Positions 57,386-64,000 of a stretch of DNA of 64,000 bases are shown here, in pieces. Location of the stretch: NCBI GenBank assembly GCA_965200685.1, contig OZ241379.1, forward strand, positions 3,782,001 through 3,846,000, read 5' to 3'. Origin of the DNA: Bin5 sp965200685 (lineage in GTDB: Bacteria; Chloroflexota; Anaerolineae; Caldilineales; Caldilineaceae). The notes under the pieces were generated by a model. That model was not told where the DNA came from, searched no databases, and worked only from the letters and a program-made list of their open reading frames with translations. The first letter of the stretch is position 1. Every line of letters starts with the position of its first letter. The position numbers were made by a program, and so were the translations under genes.

Positions 57386-57401
57386 GAGCGAAACACCACT
57401 G

Positions 57402-59411
57402 TTACATGTGATTTTCGGGATCGTCCCAGAAGAGCAGTTGTGGATTCAGGAAGTGCTCATCTTCCAGGCCATCATTGACCGGTTGGCCGCCAATGTAGTT
57501 GTGCATGCCGTTCTTCATAATGATCAATGCGGGAGATTGGCCCAAATAGCCGACGATAGGGATCTCCTCCGCCCAGATATCCAGAATCTGTATGAATAGC
57601 TCATGGCGCTTGTCTGGGTCCGGTTCAGCACTAACCTGATCCCAGATCTCCCAGATGCGCCAGAGGAAGTGATCCTCCGGCGGTGGTTCGCCATTAGCGT
57701 CATTCTCGTCAACTTTCCAGCGGCCAAAAGCACCAGCCCAGGGACGGTCCAACTCTGTGCCTATCCATGGTGACGGTGTGAGGATGGGCAGAAGGTCCCG
57801 ATATCCGCCCCAGTACACGGCATCTTGGGTATTGGCGGACCAATGTTCGGTGTAGAGGGAGCGTTCCATCCCCTTATAGGTGGCCTTGAGGCCAATCTCT
57901 GCGTAGTATTTGATGATAGTGAGAATCGAGTCTTCCTCCGGCGTACCGGTCTGGGATGTCCCTTCAATGATGAAGCTGAGGGTTTCTCCGCTGCCATCCT
58001 TCCACAGCCGGAAGCCATCGGCATCCCGTTCAGCATAGCCGGCATCGTCCAGCAGTTGGTTGGCCCGGTCTGGGTCATACTCGGCATAGGCTTCGGTCAA
58101 TTTGGGATAGAACTGAGGCGATTGCTCCAGAGGGCTGTATTGCCGGGGTGTCAGCAGGCCATCCCAAACCAGTTCGTTCAGCCCCTCTCGGTCCACTGCC
58201 AGGGAGAGAGCGATACGCACATCCCGGTTCTGGAAGAGTTCCCGTACTCGAGGGTCCTGAGCACCTTGGTTGGGGGTCACCACCTCGTGTCTGGTCGAGG
58301 TGCCGATGATGACGCTGTAGTCCCCGGCTTCTTCGTTCTCTTTATAGAGGGTGAAGTTGCCGGTCTGTACGTGTCGCCCCTGGAAGTCGACTTCGCCGTT
58401 GATGATACGCAGATTGAAGACATCGTTGGTGTCGAAGAGACGGTGGTTGACATGGTCGATATAGGGAAGTTGCTGCCCTTCCTCGTCCACCTGCCAGAAG
58501 TAGGGGTTTCGTTCCATGAGGAAGAGTTCTGAGGATAGGGGGTTCTTGGACACCCAGGGGCCGATGTTGGGTCGATCCGGGTTCAAGTACCACCAGTTCC
58601 GGTCCTGATAATATTGATCCCATGAATCAGCACCGGCTTCGTTGATACGTTCCATCAGCTTGTCCTGGTCATCGGTCAGTTCCATGTGGAATTGTGACAT
58701 ATAGTGGCCGGGTGCAAAGGGCTGGCTACGAGTCACGTCAAAGGCGAAGAGGGGCTTTGGATGGGCAAACTTCATCTTGATGGTGTTCTTGTCAGGTGCC
58801 TCCATCTCCATCGGTATGCGGGGTGTGCCGGTTCCCCAGCGGATTGAGACGGCCGGAGTCAGTTCTTCGTTTTTGAAGACATTGTCATACCACCACATAA
58901 AGCTGTCACTGTCCAAGGCAGTGTTGTCGGACCATTTCAGCCCCTCATGTAGATGGAAGGTCCATTCGGTGGCATCCTCGTTTGTCTCCCAGGATTCCGC
59001 GATGTTGGGGCGTAGGGTGAGATCCATATTGTACCAAGTGAGACTTTCGTTCTGCATCTTGGTGGGCCCCCAGCGGTCGGAGACGCCTTTGAAGCCGCGG
59101 CGGATGGTGCCCCCGTATCTACCGACCTGCTCGACTGGGGGCAGGATGACCGGATTGGTGGGCAGCCGTTCGTCGACGGGCGGCAGTTCCCCAGCGGCAA
59201 CCAGCTCGGCCAGCATAGGAGCTTCGCTGTATTGGCTGGTCGGGGCAGCCGGGGCAGCCGGGGCAACCTCGGCCTGCTCTGCCATTTCAGCAGGGGCCGG
59301 TTCACCGCTAGCCCCACAGGCGACAGCGACCATGCCGGCCGTGGCTACGCCGGAAAGCCGTATAAAATCGCGCCGGGTTATCTCTCTACTGTTGATCTGT
59401 ATTCTTCTCAT
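57402..59411 (-). CDS. ABC transporter substrate-binding protein, family 5 (peptide/oligosaccharide type)
   Basis: A 669-residue extracytoplasmic binding protein of the SBP family 5. The N-terminus has a twin-arginine motif (TRRDFIRLSG) followed by a lipobox AVAC, so it is likely a Tat-exported lipoprotein. A Pro/Ala-rich linker (APAAPAAPTSQ) leads into the binding domain with EWTFHLHEGLKWSD and SLAVDREGLNELVWDG, hallmarks of the family. The length above 600 residues is typical of Chloroflexota/actinobacterial members that bind peptides or oligosaccharides. No permease genes are adjacent; only an OppF remnant survives, so the operon appears broken here. Confidence 0.92.
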   Translation of the reverse strand: MRRIQINSREITRRDFIRLSGVATAGMVAVACGASGEPAPAEMAEQAEVAPAAPAAPTSQYSEAPMLAELVAAGELPPVDERLPTNPVILPPVEQVGRYGGTIRRGFKGVSDRWGPTKMQNESLTWYNMDLTLRPNIAESWETNEDATEWTFHLHEGLKWSDNTALDSDSFMWWYDNVFKNEELTPAVSIRWGTGTPRIPMEMEAPDKNTIKMKFAHPKPLFAFDVTRSQPFAPGHYMSQFHMELTDDQDKLMERINEAGADSWDQYYQDRNWWYLNPDRPNIGPWVSKNPLSSELFLMERNPYFWQVDEEGQQLPYIDHVNHRLFDTNDVFNLRIINGEVDFQGRHVQTGNFTLYKENEEAGDYSVIIGTSTRHEVVTPNQGAQDPRVRELFQNRDVRIALSLAVDREGLNELVWDGLLTPRQYSPLEQSPQFYPKLTEAYAEYDPDRANQLLDDAGYAERDADGFRLWKDGSGETLSFIIEGTSQTGTPEEDSILTIIKYYAEIGLKATYKGMERSLYTEHWSANTQDAVYWGGYRDLLPILTPSPWIGTELDRPWAGAFGRWKVDENDANGEPPPEDHFLWRIWEIWDQVSAEPDPDKRHELFIQILDIWAEEIPIVGYLGQSPALIIMKNGMHNYIGGQPVNDGLEDEHFLNPQLLFWDDPENHM

Positions 59412-59523
59412 CCGATTTCTCCGTTTTTTGTTTTGGATTTCTAGGGACTGTATGGGCCTTTTGGCCTATTGGTTCATGGCTCCTTAAACACCAGTGGCAA
59501 GTGACATTGCAGGCTATGAGCTA

Positions 59524-60759
59524 TTACAGCACCTGTACCCAGTGCCATAGGCGTGTGCGATTGTAGGCGAGGATCTCCTGCCGGCCGTCGCCTGTGGTGT
59601 CGGCAATGGTGTAGACAGCTCTGACGCCTGTATCCCCATCGTCGAAACGATCTTCTGCATAGGTGAAGGCCGGCATGTCCAACTCTTGGATGATCTGGCC
59701 GTGACCGTCAATGATCTTGGGCGGACGGCCCTGGCATTCGGCAAAGATGGTGTCGCTCCCGTCGGCCAATGTAAGGGTTGAGCCATAGCCGGCCTTGTCC
59801 ATGCGCCACAGTTCGTTGCCCTGACAATCGACCAAGTAGCCGCGGAAACCGATAGCGGCTCGATCACCGTGAAGTCGTCTCTCACTGAGAAACAACTGCT
59901 TTCCTGCCCGGTCCGGCAAGAATTTCCCCACAGCACAGGTTTGAATGTGCGTGCCTTCAAATATCCAGCGGTCTTCGCCACTGGCAGCGTCAAGGACGAT
60001 CAGATCCTTACCGGCGACCATGAGTAATTCCAGTCGTCCATCGCCATTAATGTCATGAACGATTAGCTGGTCCACATGGGGGGAGCGGGTCATCTCCTCT
60101 AAATGCGGTTCCAAGTCCGGACGCCACCAGATTTTGTGTCCATCAGCCCGTACACAACAGTAGCCGATGAAGAGTTCGTCCTTGCCATCCCCGTCAATAT
60201 CGGCGAAGGTATGTTCATGCCCGGCCCCACCGTAAAAATGGCAGTTCCACAGACAGTCAAGGTCGTCGGTGTAGATGTAGATGGGATTGACGAAGGTGGA
60301 GACGAGGATATCTCGGGGGGACCCAAGCCCGCGGATATCACAAAGTTGAAGCACACAGTTGGGGCCAGTTTCCACTTCCTTGCGAAAGTAGCCCCTGTCC
60401 CCTTCCAATATACGCAGATAACTGCGCCCCTCCCGTTCGGTTACATAGACGATCTCAGGCCTGCCATCGGCATCAATGTCGTACACAGCAGCAGCGACAC
60501 CGTGCATGGCCCAATGGCCTGTACCGAGGGGCGCGCCCTCTTGCCACATGACATCGCCATCCAGCTTCATGGCCGTCACACAGTGTACCTGTTTCTCATG
60601 TCGATAGCCGCCGGCCGACATGCGGGGGATATGGCAGTCGCGAGCTTGGAAGAAGACAGCCTCCAACTCTCCATCGCCGTCTAGGTCGCCCAGACGCATA
60701 CCCGTATCGCCAAATCCGCTGGTATCAAGCTCTGCAGCCAAGTGGAATGGTGCAGTCAC
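59524..60759 (-). CDS. FG-GAP/VCBS-type beta-propeller protein
   Basis: A 411-residue protein built from repeated calcium loops: DLDGDGELE, DIDADGRPE, DIDGDGKDE, DINGDGRLE and DTTGDGRQE, spaced roughly as the blades of an FG-GAP-type propeller. GTG 60759 is chosen for AAGGAGG just upstream; the frame opens eight codons earlier at a TTG. No signal peptide is seen, unusual for this fold. Similar propellers occur in rhamnogalacturonan lyases; with rhaAB elsewhere in the window a carbohydrate role is possible but not shown. The stop is close to the ABC binding protein on the same strand (112 bp). Confidence 0.8.
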   Translation of the reverse strand: MTAPFHLAAELDTSGFGDTGMRLGDLDGDGELEAVFFQARDCHIPRMSAGGYRHEKQVHCVTAMKLDGDVMWQEGAPLGTGHWAMHGVAAAVYDIDADGRPEIVYVTEREGRSYLRILEGDRGYFRKEVETGPNCVLQLCDIRGLGSPRDILVSTFVNPIYIYTDDLDCLWNCHFYGGAGHEHTFADIDGDGKDELFIGYCCVRADGHKIWWRPDLEPHLEEMTRSPHVDQLIVHDINGDGRLELLMVAGKDLIVLDAASGEDRWIFEGTHIQTCAVGKFLPDRAGKQLFLSERRLHGDRAAIGFRGYLVDCQGNELWRMDKAGYGSTLTLADGSDTIFAECQGRPPKIIDGHGQIIQELDMPAFTYAEDRFDDGDTGVRAVYTIADTTGDGRQEILAYNRTRLWHWVQVL

Positions 60760-60867
60760 AAGGAGCCTCCTTCGCAATTTCAATCAAGAGAGCAGTTCTC
60801 GATCTAGGGGATAGGTTCATTCTACTATAGGTGCCCCAGACCGTCAAAGGCATACTCAGGTAGCAAA

Positions 60868-60887
60868 GACAAAATTTTCTGTGCCAA
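60868..60887 (+). promoter_or_regulatory. Candidate operator, copy 4
   Basis: GACAAAATTTTCTGTGCCAA, one difference from 54934-54953 and one from the rhaA copy. It is 108 bp upstream of the beta-propeller gene start (minus strand). Confidence 0.5.
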
Positions 60888-60951
60888 AATAGGGGATGTT
60901 CAAGGCTGATTATACCGTAAGAGCAGGGCTGTTGACAACGCCGTAAAACCC

Positions 60952-60979
60952 GTGGCCAGTAACTGCAGTTACTGGCCAC
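60952..60979. terminator. 28-bp perfect palindrome after FAH-family gene
   Basis: Arms GTGGCCAGTAACTG and CAGTTACTGGCCAC form a perfect palindrome. On the minus strand it follows the stop of the FAH-family gene and is trailed by GGGTTTT, consistent with a terminator. The beta-propeller promoter lies beyond it. Confidence 0.7.
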
Positions 60980-60986
60980 TGCGTCT

Positions 60987-61832
60987 TTATTCGTCCCAAG
61001 TGCGGCCAGATGGATCAACACAATGGACGACGAGTGCCGGGCCCAACTGTTCTATCTGCAAGCGGACCGTATCCCCATTCTGCACCGGCTTCAGCCCGAA
61101 GTGATGAGTGCCAGTGGAGACCACATCCCCCGGCTCTAGGGGCAGCACATGTGTCACCTCGGCTAGGAGTTCCGGGATGTAGCGGTCCATATCTCGGGTA
61201 GTGATGTCATGGCGCTGCTCGTCATTGACCCACAGCCCCACCCCCAGATCGTTGGCATCGGCGATCTCGTCTCGGGTCACCAGCAGCGGACCCATGGGGG
61301 CGAAGGTATGCCAGGATTTACCGAGGAAGAAGCCCCCGGGTAGCCCTCTGGCCGAAACATCCATAAATTGGGTGTAACCGAAGACATGATCCAGGGCGTC
61401 CTGTGCGGCGAGATGGCTGGCCCGTTTGCCGATGACCAAGGCCAATTCTGGTTCAAAATGAAAGACACTAGCGTCCGTGGCCGGCAGGGTGACGGTCCCA
61501 CCATGACCGATGACCGCGTTGGGGGATTTGAGGAAGGCATTGAAGAGGCCCCGCTCCGGCTTTTGCGGTTCCAGATAGTTGCCGGCCAGGCAGATGAGTT
61601 GGCCCGGTCTGGGGAGCGGTGGACAGCAGCGCACATCCTCCAAGGGGATGCCCGGCCCAGCAGCAATCGCATCTTGGATGCGCGGCTGGAGGTCTACCCA
61701 ATCGTGGATGAGCATTTCCATCATTTCCTGGGGCGAATGGTAGCTCAGGTCCGCGACCGCAGCCGAGGCATCCAGTACCTGTTCACCATTCCAGACGCCC
61801 AGTTTGTAGTCATTGAAGAGAAGCAAGCGCAT
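60987..61832 (-). CDS. Fumarylacetoacetate hydrolase family protein
   Basis: A 281-residue FAH-family enzyme. ATG 61832 (MRLLLFNDYKLGVW) is chosen for AAAGGAAAA upstream; the frame opens 25 codons earlier. Signatures are LICLAGNYLEPQKPERG, the metal-binding HFEPELALVIGK (the two Glu), DVSARGLPGGFFLGKSWHTFAPMGP, and VSTGTHHFGLKP. The family hydrolyses or hydrates carbon-carbon bonds, e.g. 2-keto-3-deoxy sugar acid or acylpyruvate degradation. Given the nearby Gfo/Idh, rha and PhyH genes it may act at the end of a sugar-acid pathway. Substrate not determined. Confidence 0.9.
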   Translation of the reverse strand: MRLLLFNDYKLGVWNGEQVLDASAAVADLSYHSPQEMMEMLIHDWVDLQPRIQDAIAAGPGIPLEDVRCCPPLPRPGQLICLAGNYLEPQKPERGLFNAFLKSPNAVIGHGGTVTLPATDASVFHFEPELALVIGKRASHLAAQDALDHVFGYTQFMDVSARGLPGGFFLGKSWHTFAPMGPLLVTRDEIADANDLGVGLWVNDEQRHDITTRDMDRYIPELLAEVTHVLPLEPGDVVSTGTHHFGLKPVQNGDTVRLQIEQLGPALVVHCVDPSGRTWDE

Positions 61833-62009
61833 AGCAGTTTTCCTTTGTGGTTGGCTCTGACGGGAAATGAGGTCAGGACAGCGAATCCTATGAATCTTGA
61901 ACGGCAATCGTCGTCCAAGCTCGGCTGTATTGTACCACCGAGCGAATTTGTAGAGAAAACTGCATTGAACGGTTCTTTGCCTTCTAGGCGGTAGCGCGGC
62001 GCGAGTGCA

Positions 62010-62038
62010 TTGACATCATAAAAGGCAACGATTACACT
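62010..62038 (+). promoter_or_regulatory. Sigma70-like promoter upstream of PhyH gene
   Basis: TTGACA (62010-62015), 17 bp, TACACT (62033-62038), about 80 bp before the gene at 62119. Confidence 0.45.
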
Positions 62039-62118
62039 ACCTTTGTCATGAAAGGAGTCGTTCCACACATGCACGGCTCGCCACAAACCATTGCAATGCC
62101 AATGAAAGGAACATCCAA

Positions 62119-63162
62119 ATGTCTGAAGAAGTGAAGGAGCTGCGCGTTTCCAACGACGCGATGCACGATCCCATGGAGCTACGGCGTCGCATCGCCGATG
62201 AAGGCTACCTCTTTTTCAAGCGGCTGCAGAACCCGGACAAATTGCGGGAATTGCGCCGGGAGATGATGACGACGATTCAAGAGATAGGCTGGCTGCTCCC
62301 AGGGACCGACCCTTACGATGGCATCGCCGACGTGTCAAAGCAGTGTACGGAAGGTGATACTGAGTACACGGATGGCTATAAGCATGTCTACAAGCTGGAA
62401 TCCTTACACCGCTCCGGGCATTGGCCGGAGGTAACGGAGATGGTCGAGCACATTATGGGACGGCCGATCATGCCCCATCCCCAGAAGGTCGCCCGGGTCT
62501 GGTTCCCTAAATATACCGAACACACCACCCCTACCCATCAGGACTTTGTGCATTTTCAAGGCAATTTTGAGACGTTGACCTGTTGGGCACCCGTGGGGGA
62601 TTGCCCCATGGAATTGGGCGGCCTGGCGGTGATCCCTGGCTCCCACAAGGTGAACCGGGTGTTGGACCATCACTTCTCCTTAGGCGCGGGCAGCCTTGTG
62701 GTGGATGTGAACGCGCATGAGGATATCGATCCGGTCTGGTACTCAACCGATTACGAAATCGGTGATACGCTGATCTTCCCGGCCCTGATGATTCACAAAG
62801 CTCTGCCCAATTACACGGAAGACAAATTGCGGCTGTCCTTGGACAATCGCTATCAGGCAGTGGGTGATCTGATCTCCGAGCGTATGCTGGAGCCGCACGG
62901 CCCGAGCGGGATGAAGTGGGAAGAGGTGTACGCGGATTGGCAATCGGATGAATTGCAATACTACTGGCTGAACTACGAAAATCCTACTGTGCCTGTGGAT
63001 ATGAGTTATGCGGAAAAGAGCTTTGCGGAAGCACTAGCTCTGGCCCGGGACGGCGATGAACGAGCCTTCGTCAAATTGCGCCGCACAATTCGCAATGATC
63101 CCAATTCACCAGCAGCCCAGAAGGCCAAAGAGGTGTTTGAGGCAATTGGCGTCCCAGCCTAA
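62119..63162 (+). CDS. Phytanoyl-CoA dioxygenase (PhyH) family protein
   Basis: A 347-residue Fe(II)/2-oxoglutarate oxygenase, longer than the PhyH protein at 52927 and only distantly like it. The iron-binding HxD is in THQDFVHF and the distal His in LMIHKALPN; a basic residue for 2-oxoglutarate follows in RLSLDNRYQ. PGSHKVNRV is the equivalent of the PGTHLLGR motif of the other PhyH. A charged C-terminal extension of about 80 residues is present (SFAEALALARDGDERAFVKL). AATGAAAGGA precedes the ATG. The substrate is unknown. Confidence 0.88.
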   Translation: MSEEVKELRVSNDAMHDPMELRRRIADEGYLFFKRLQNPDKLRELRREMMTTIQEIGWLLPGTDPYDGIADVSKQCTEGDTEYTDGYKHVYKLESLHRSGHWPEVTEMVEHIMGRPIMPHPQKVARVWFPKYTEHTTPTHQDFVHFQGNFETLTCWAPVGDCPMELGGLAVIPGSHKVNRVLDHHFSLGAGSLVVDVNAHEDIDPVWYSTDYEIGDTLIFPALMIHKALPNYTEDKLRLSLDNRYQAVGDLISERMLEPHGPSGMKWEEVYADWQSDELQYYWLNYENPTVPVDMSYAEKSFAEALALARDGDERAFVKLRRTIRNDPNSPAAQKAKEVFEAIGVPA

Positions 63163-63223
63163 TGAATACCTTGCCTGAAGTAGGATTGGCAGGATTCACT
63201 GTCCCTGATAAATGAGCCCTCCT

Positions 63224-64000
63224 ATGTTCCAGCTTACAGCCACACAGAGAGACATCAAACACTATTTTGCCGAGTTGAGCCAGCTAACTCAGCTCGGCTT
63301 GGGGCATGAGGGTGCGGTCGCGCCGGCGTTCGCGGCTGTGCTGCGCGCGGCCGGCCGTCCCTTCGGCTGGACATTGGCAGAGCAGTACACGCGCAAGATG
63401 GCCGATGGCCGCAGCATTCGCATTGATGGCGCATTATTGGACGACTTCCATCTGGCCCATGGCTATTGGGAAGCGAAAGATAGCGATGATGACTTGGATG
63501 AGGAGATCCGCAAGAAGCTGGCCGTGGGCTACCCCCAGGACAATCTCCTCTTCTGGGCCCCACAGCGCATGGTGGTCATCCAACAAGGGCAGCGGGTGTG
63601 GGACAGCCCCATCGCTGCGCCGGACCTGCTCATTGAGGGGTTGCGCGCGTTCTTCACCTATCAACCGCCGGCCTATGCAGGCTGGCAGCAGGCAGTGGAG
63701 GAGTTCAAGACGGTTGTGCCGGCCCTGGCCGAGTCCCTGCTGACTTTGATCGCAGGGGAGCGGCAGTACAACCGGGCCTTTCGGCAGGCATTTGCCCGCT
63801 TCGCCGCGCTGTGCCGGGATGCCATCAATCCCAATATCTCTGATGAGGCCGTAGAGGAGATGCTGATCCAACACCTGCTGACCGAGCGCATCTTCCGGCG
63901 GGTGTTCGACAACCCGGACTTCGCCCGCCGCAATGTCATCGCCAACGAGATCGAGCAGGTAGTCGACGCGCTCACCTCCCAGTCCTTTAGTCGCCGGGCC
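63224..64000 (+). CDS. Type ISP restriction-modification enzyme, N-terminal part (runs off window)
   Basis: An open frame of 259 codons from ATG 63224 to the window end without a stop. Type ISP enzymes are single polypeptides combining nuclease, translocase, methylase and specificity domains. The N-terminal segment here (FQLTATQRDIKHYFAELSQL, then EEMLIQHLLTERIFRRVFDN and NVIANEIEQVVDAL) matches the region preceding or around the nuclease/helicase start in LlaBIII-type proteins. The assignment is by pattern; an N6-methylase or helicase fragment of a related system is the alternative. It is 62 bp after the PhyH gene. Confidence 0.72.
   Translation, partial: MFQLTATQRDIKHYFAELSQLTQLGLGHEGAVAPAFAAVLRAAGRPFGWTLAEQYTRKMADGRSIRIDGALLDDFHLAHGYWEAKDSDDDLDEEIRKKLAVGYPQDNLLFWAPQRMVVIQQGQRVWDSPIAAPDLLIEGLRAFFTYQPPAYAGWQQAVEEFKTVVPALAESLLTLIAGERQYNRAFRQAFARFAALCRDAINPNISDEAVEEMLIQHLLTERIFRRVFDNPDFARRNVIANEIEQVVDALTSQSFSRRA

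Overview
The window most resembles a chromosomal segment of a Chloroflexota bacterium, possibly Caldilineales-like. This is an inference from gene content: an RsmD with an APPQY catalytic motif, a Thr/Pro-rich surface LRR protein, several Gfo/Idh/MocA oxidoreductases and PhyH dioxygenases, and a large type I CRISPR-Cas locus. No rRNA or tRNA gene was seen, so the placement is tentative.

Layout. 1-9.4 kb: the end of a type I restriction specificity gene, a GNAT acetyltransferase, an oxidoreductase cluster (three Gfo/Idh/MocA, one non-zinc MDR, one zinc alcohol dehydrogenase, one unrecognised protein) and a CinA C-terminal amidase pair. 9.4-16.3 kb: a membrane-anchored coiled-coil protein, rsmD, a tandem glycine riboswitch with intrinsic terminator controlling gcvP, a D-2-hydroxyacid dehydrogenase and a DUF1349-like protein. 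16.4-19.8 kb: small secreted, zinc-ribbon and PDZ proteins stitched together by near-identical repeats and REP-like hairpins, then a frameshifted LRR surface protein.

19.8-45.2 kb: a CRISPR-Cas island. It has two complete type I effector modules, each headed by a WYL regulator. Module 1 is cas3 (helicase then HD)-cas8-like-cas7 (Csa2/DevR)-cas5. Module 2 is cas8 (Cst1-like)-cas7 (Cst2)-cas5t-cas3 (HD then helicase). One cas6-cas1-cas2-cas4 set and one array serve both: 103 repeats of 37 bp by hand count, 102 spacers. Module 2 is bracketed by an 83-bp direct repeat carrying the 3' end of module 1 cas5. The last repeat base switches between C and G in blocks. Several spacers encode fragments of LRR proteins like the one lying just upstream of the island.

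45.3-64 kb: rhamnose catabolism (rhaA-rhaB) downstream of dnaE, a DUF3782-like protein with heptad repeats, two PhyH dioxygenases, a Gfo/Idh/MocA gene, an M81 metallopeptidase, a decayed OppF fragment, a peptide-type ABC binding protein, a beta-propeller-like protein, a fumarylacetoacetate hydrolase-family enzyme, and the start of a type ISP restriction-modification enzyme running off the end. A 20-bp motif (GACAAAATTTTCTGTGCCAA and variants) occurs at four places near these catabolic genes and may be a shared operator.
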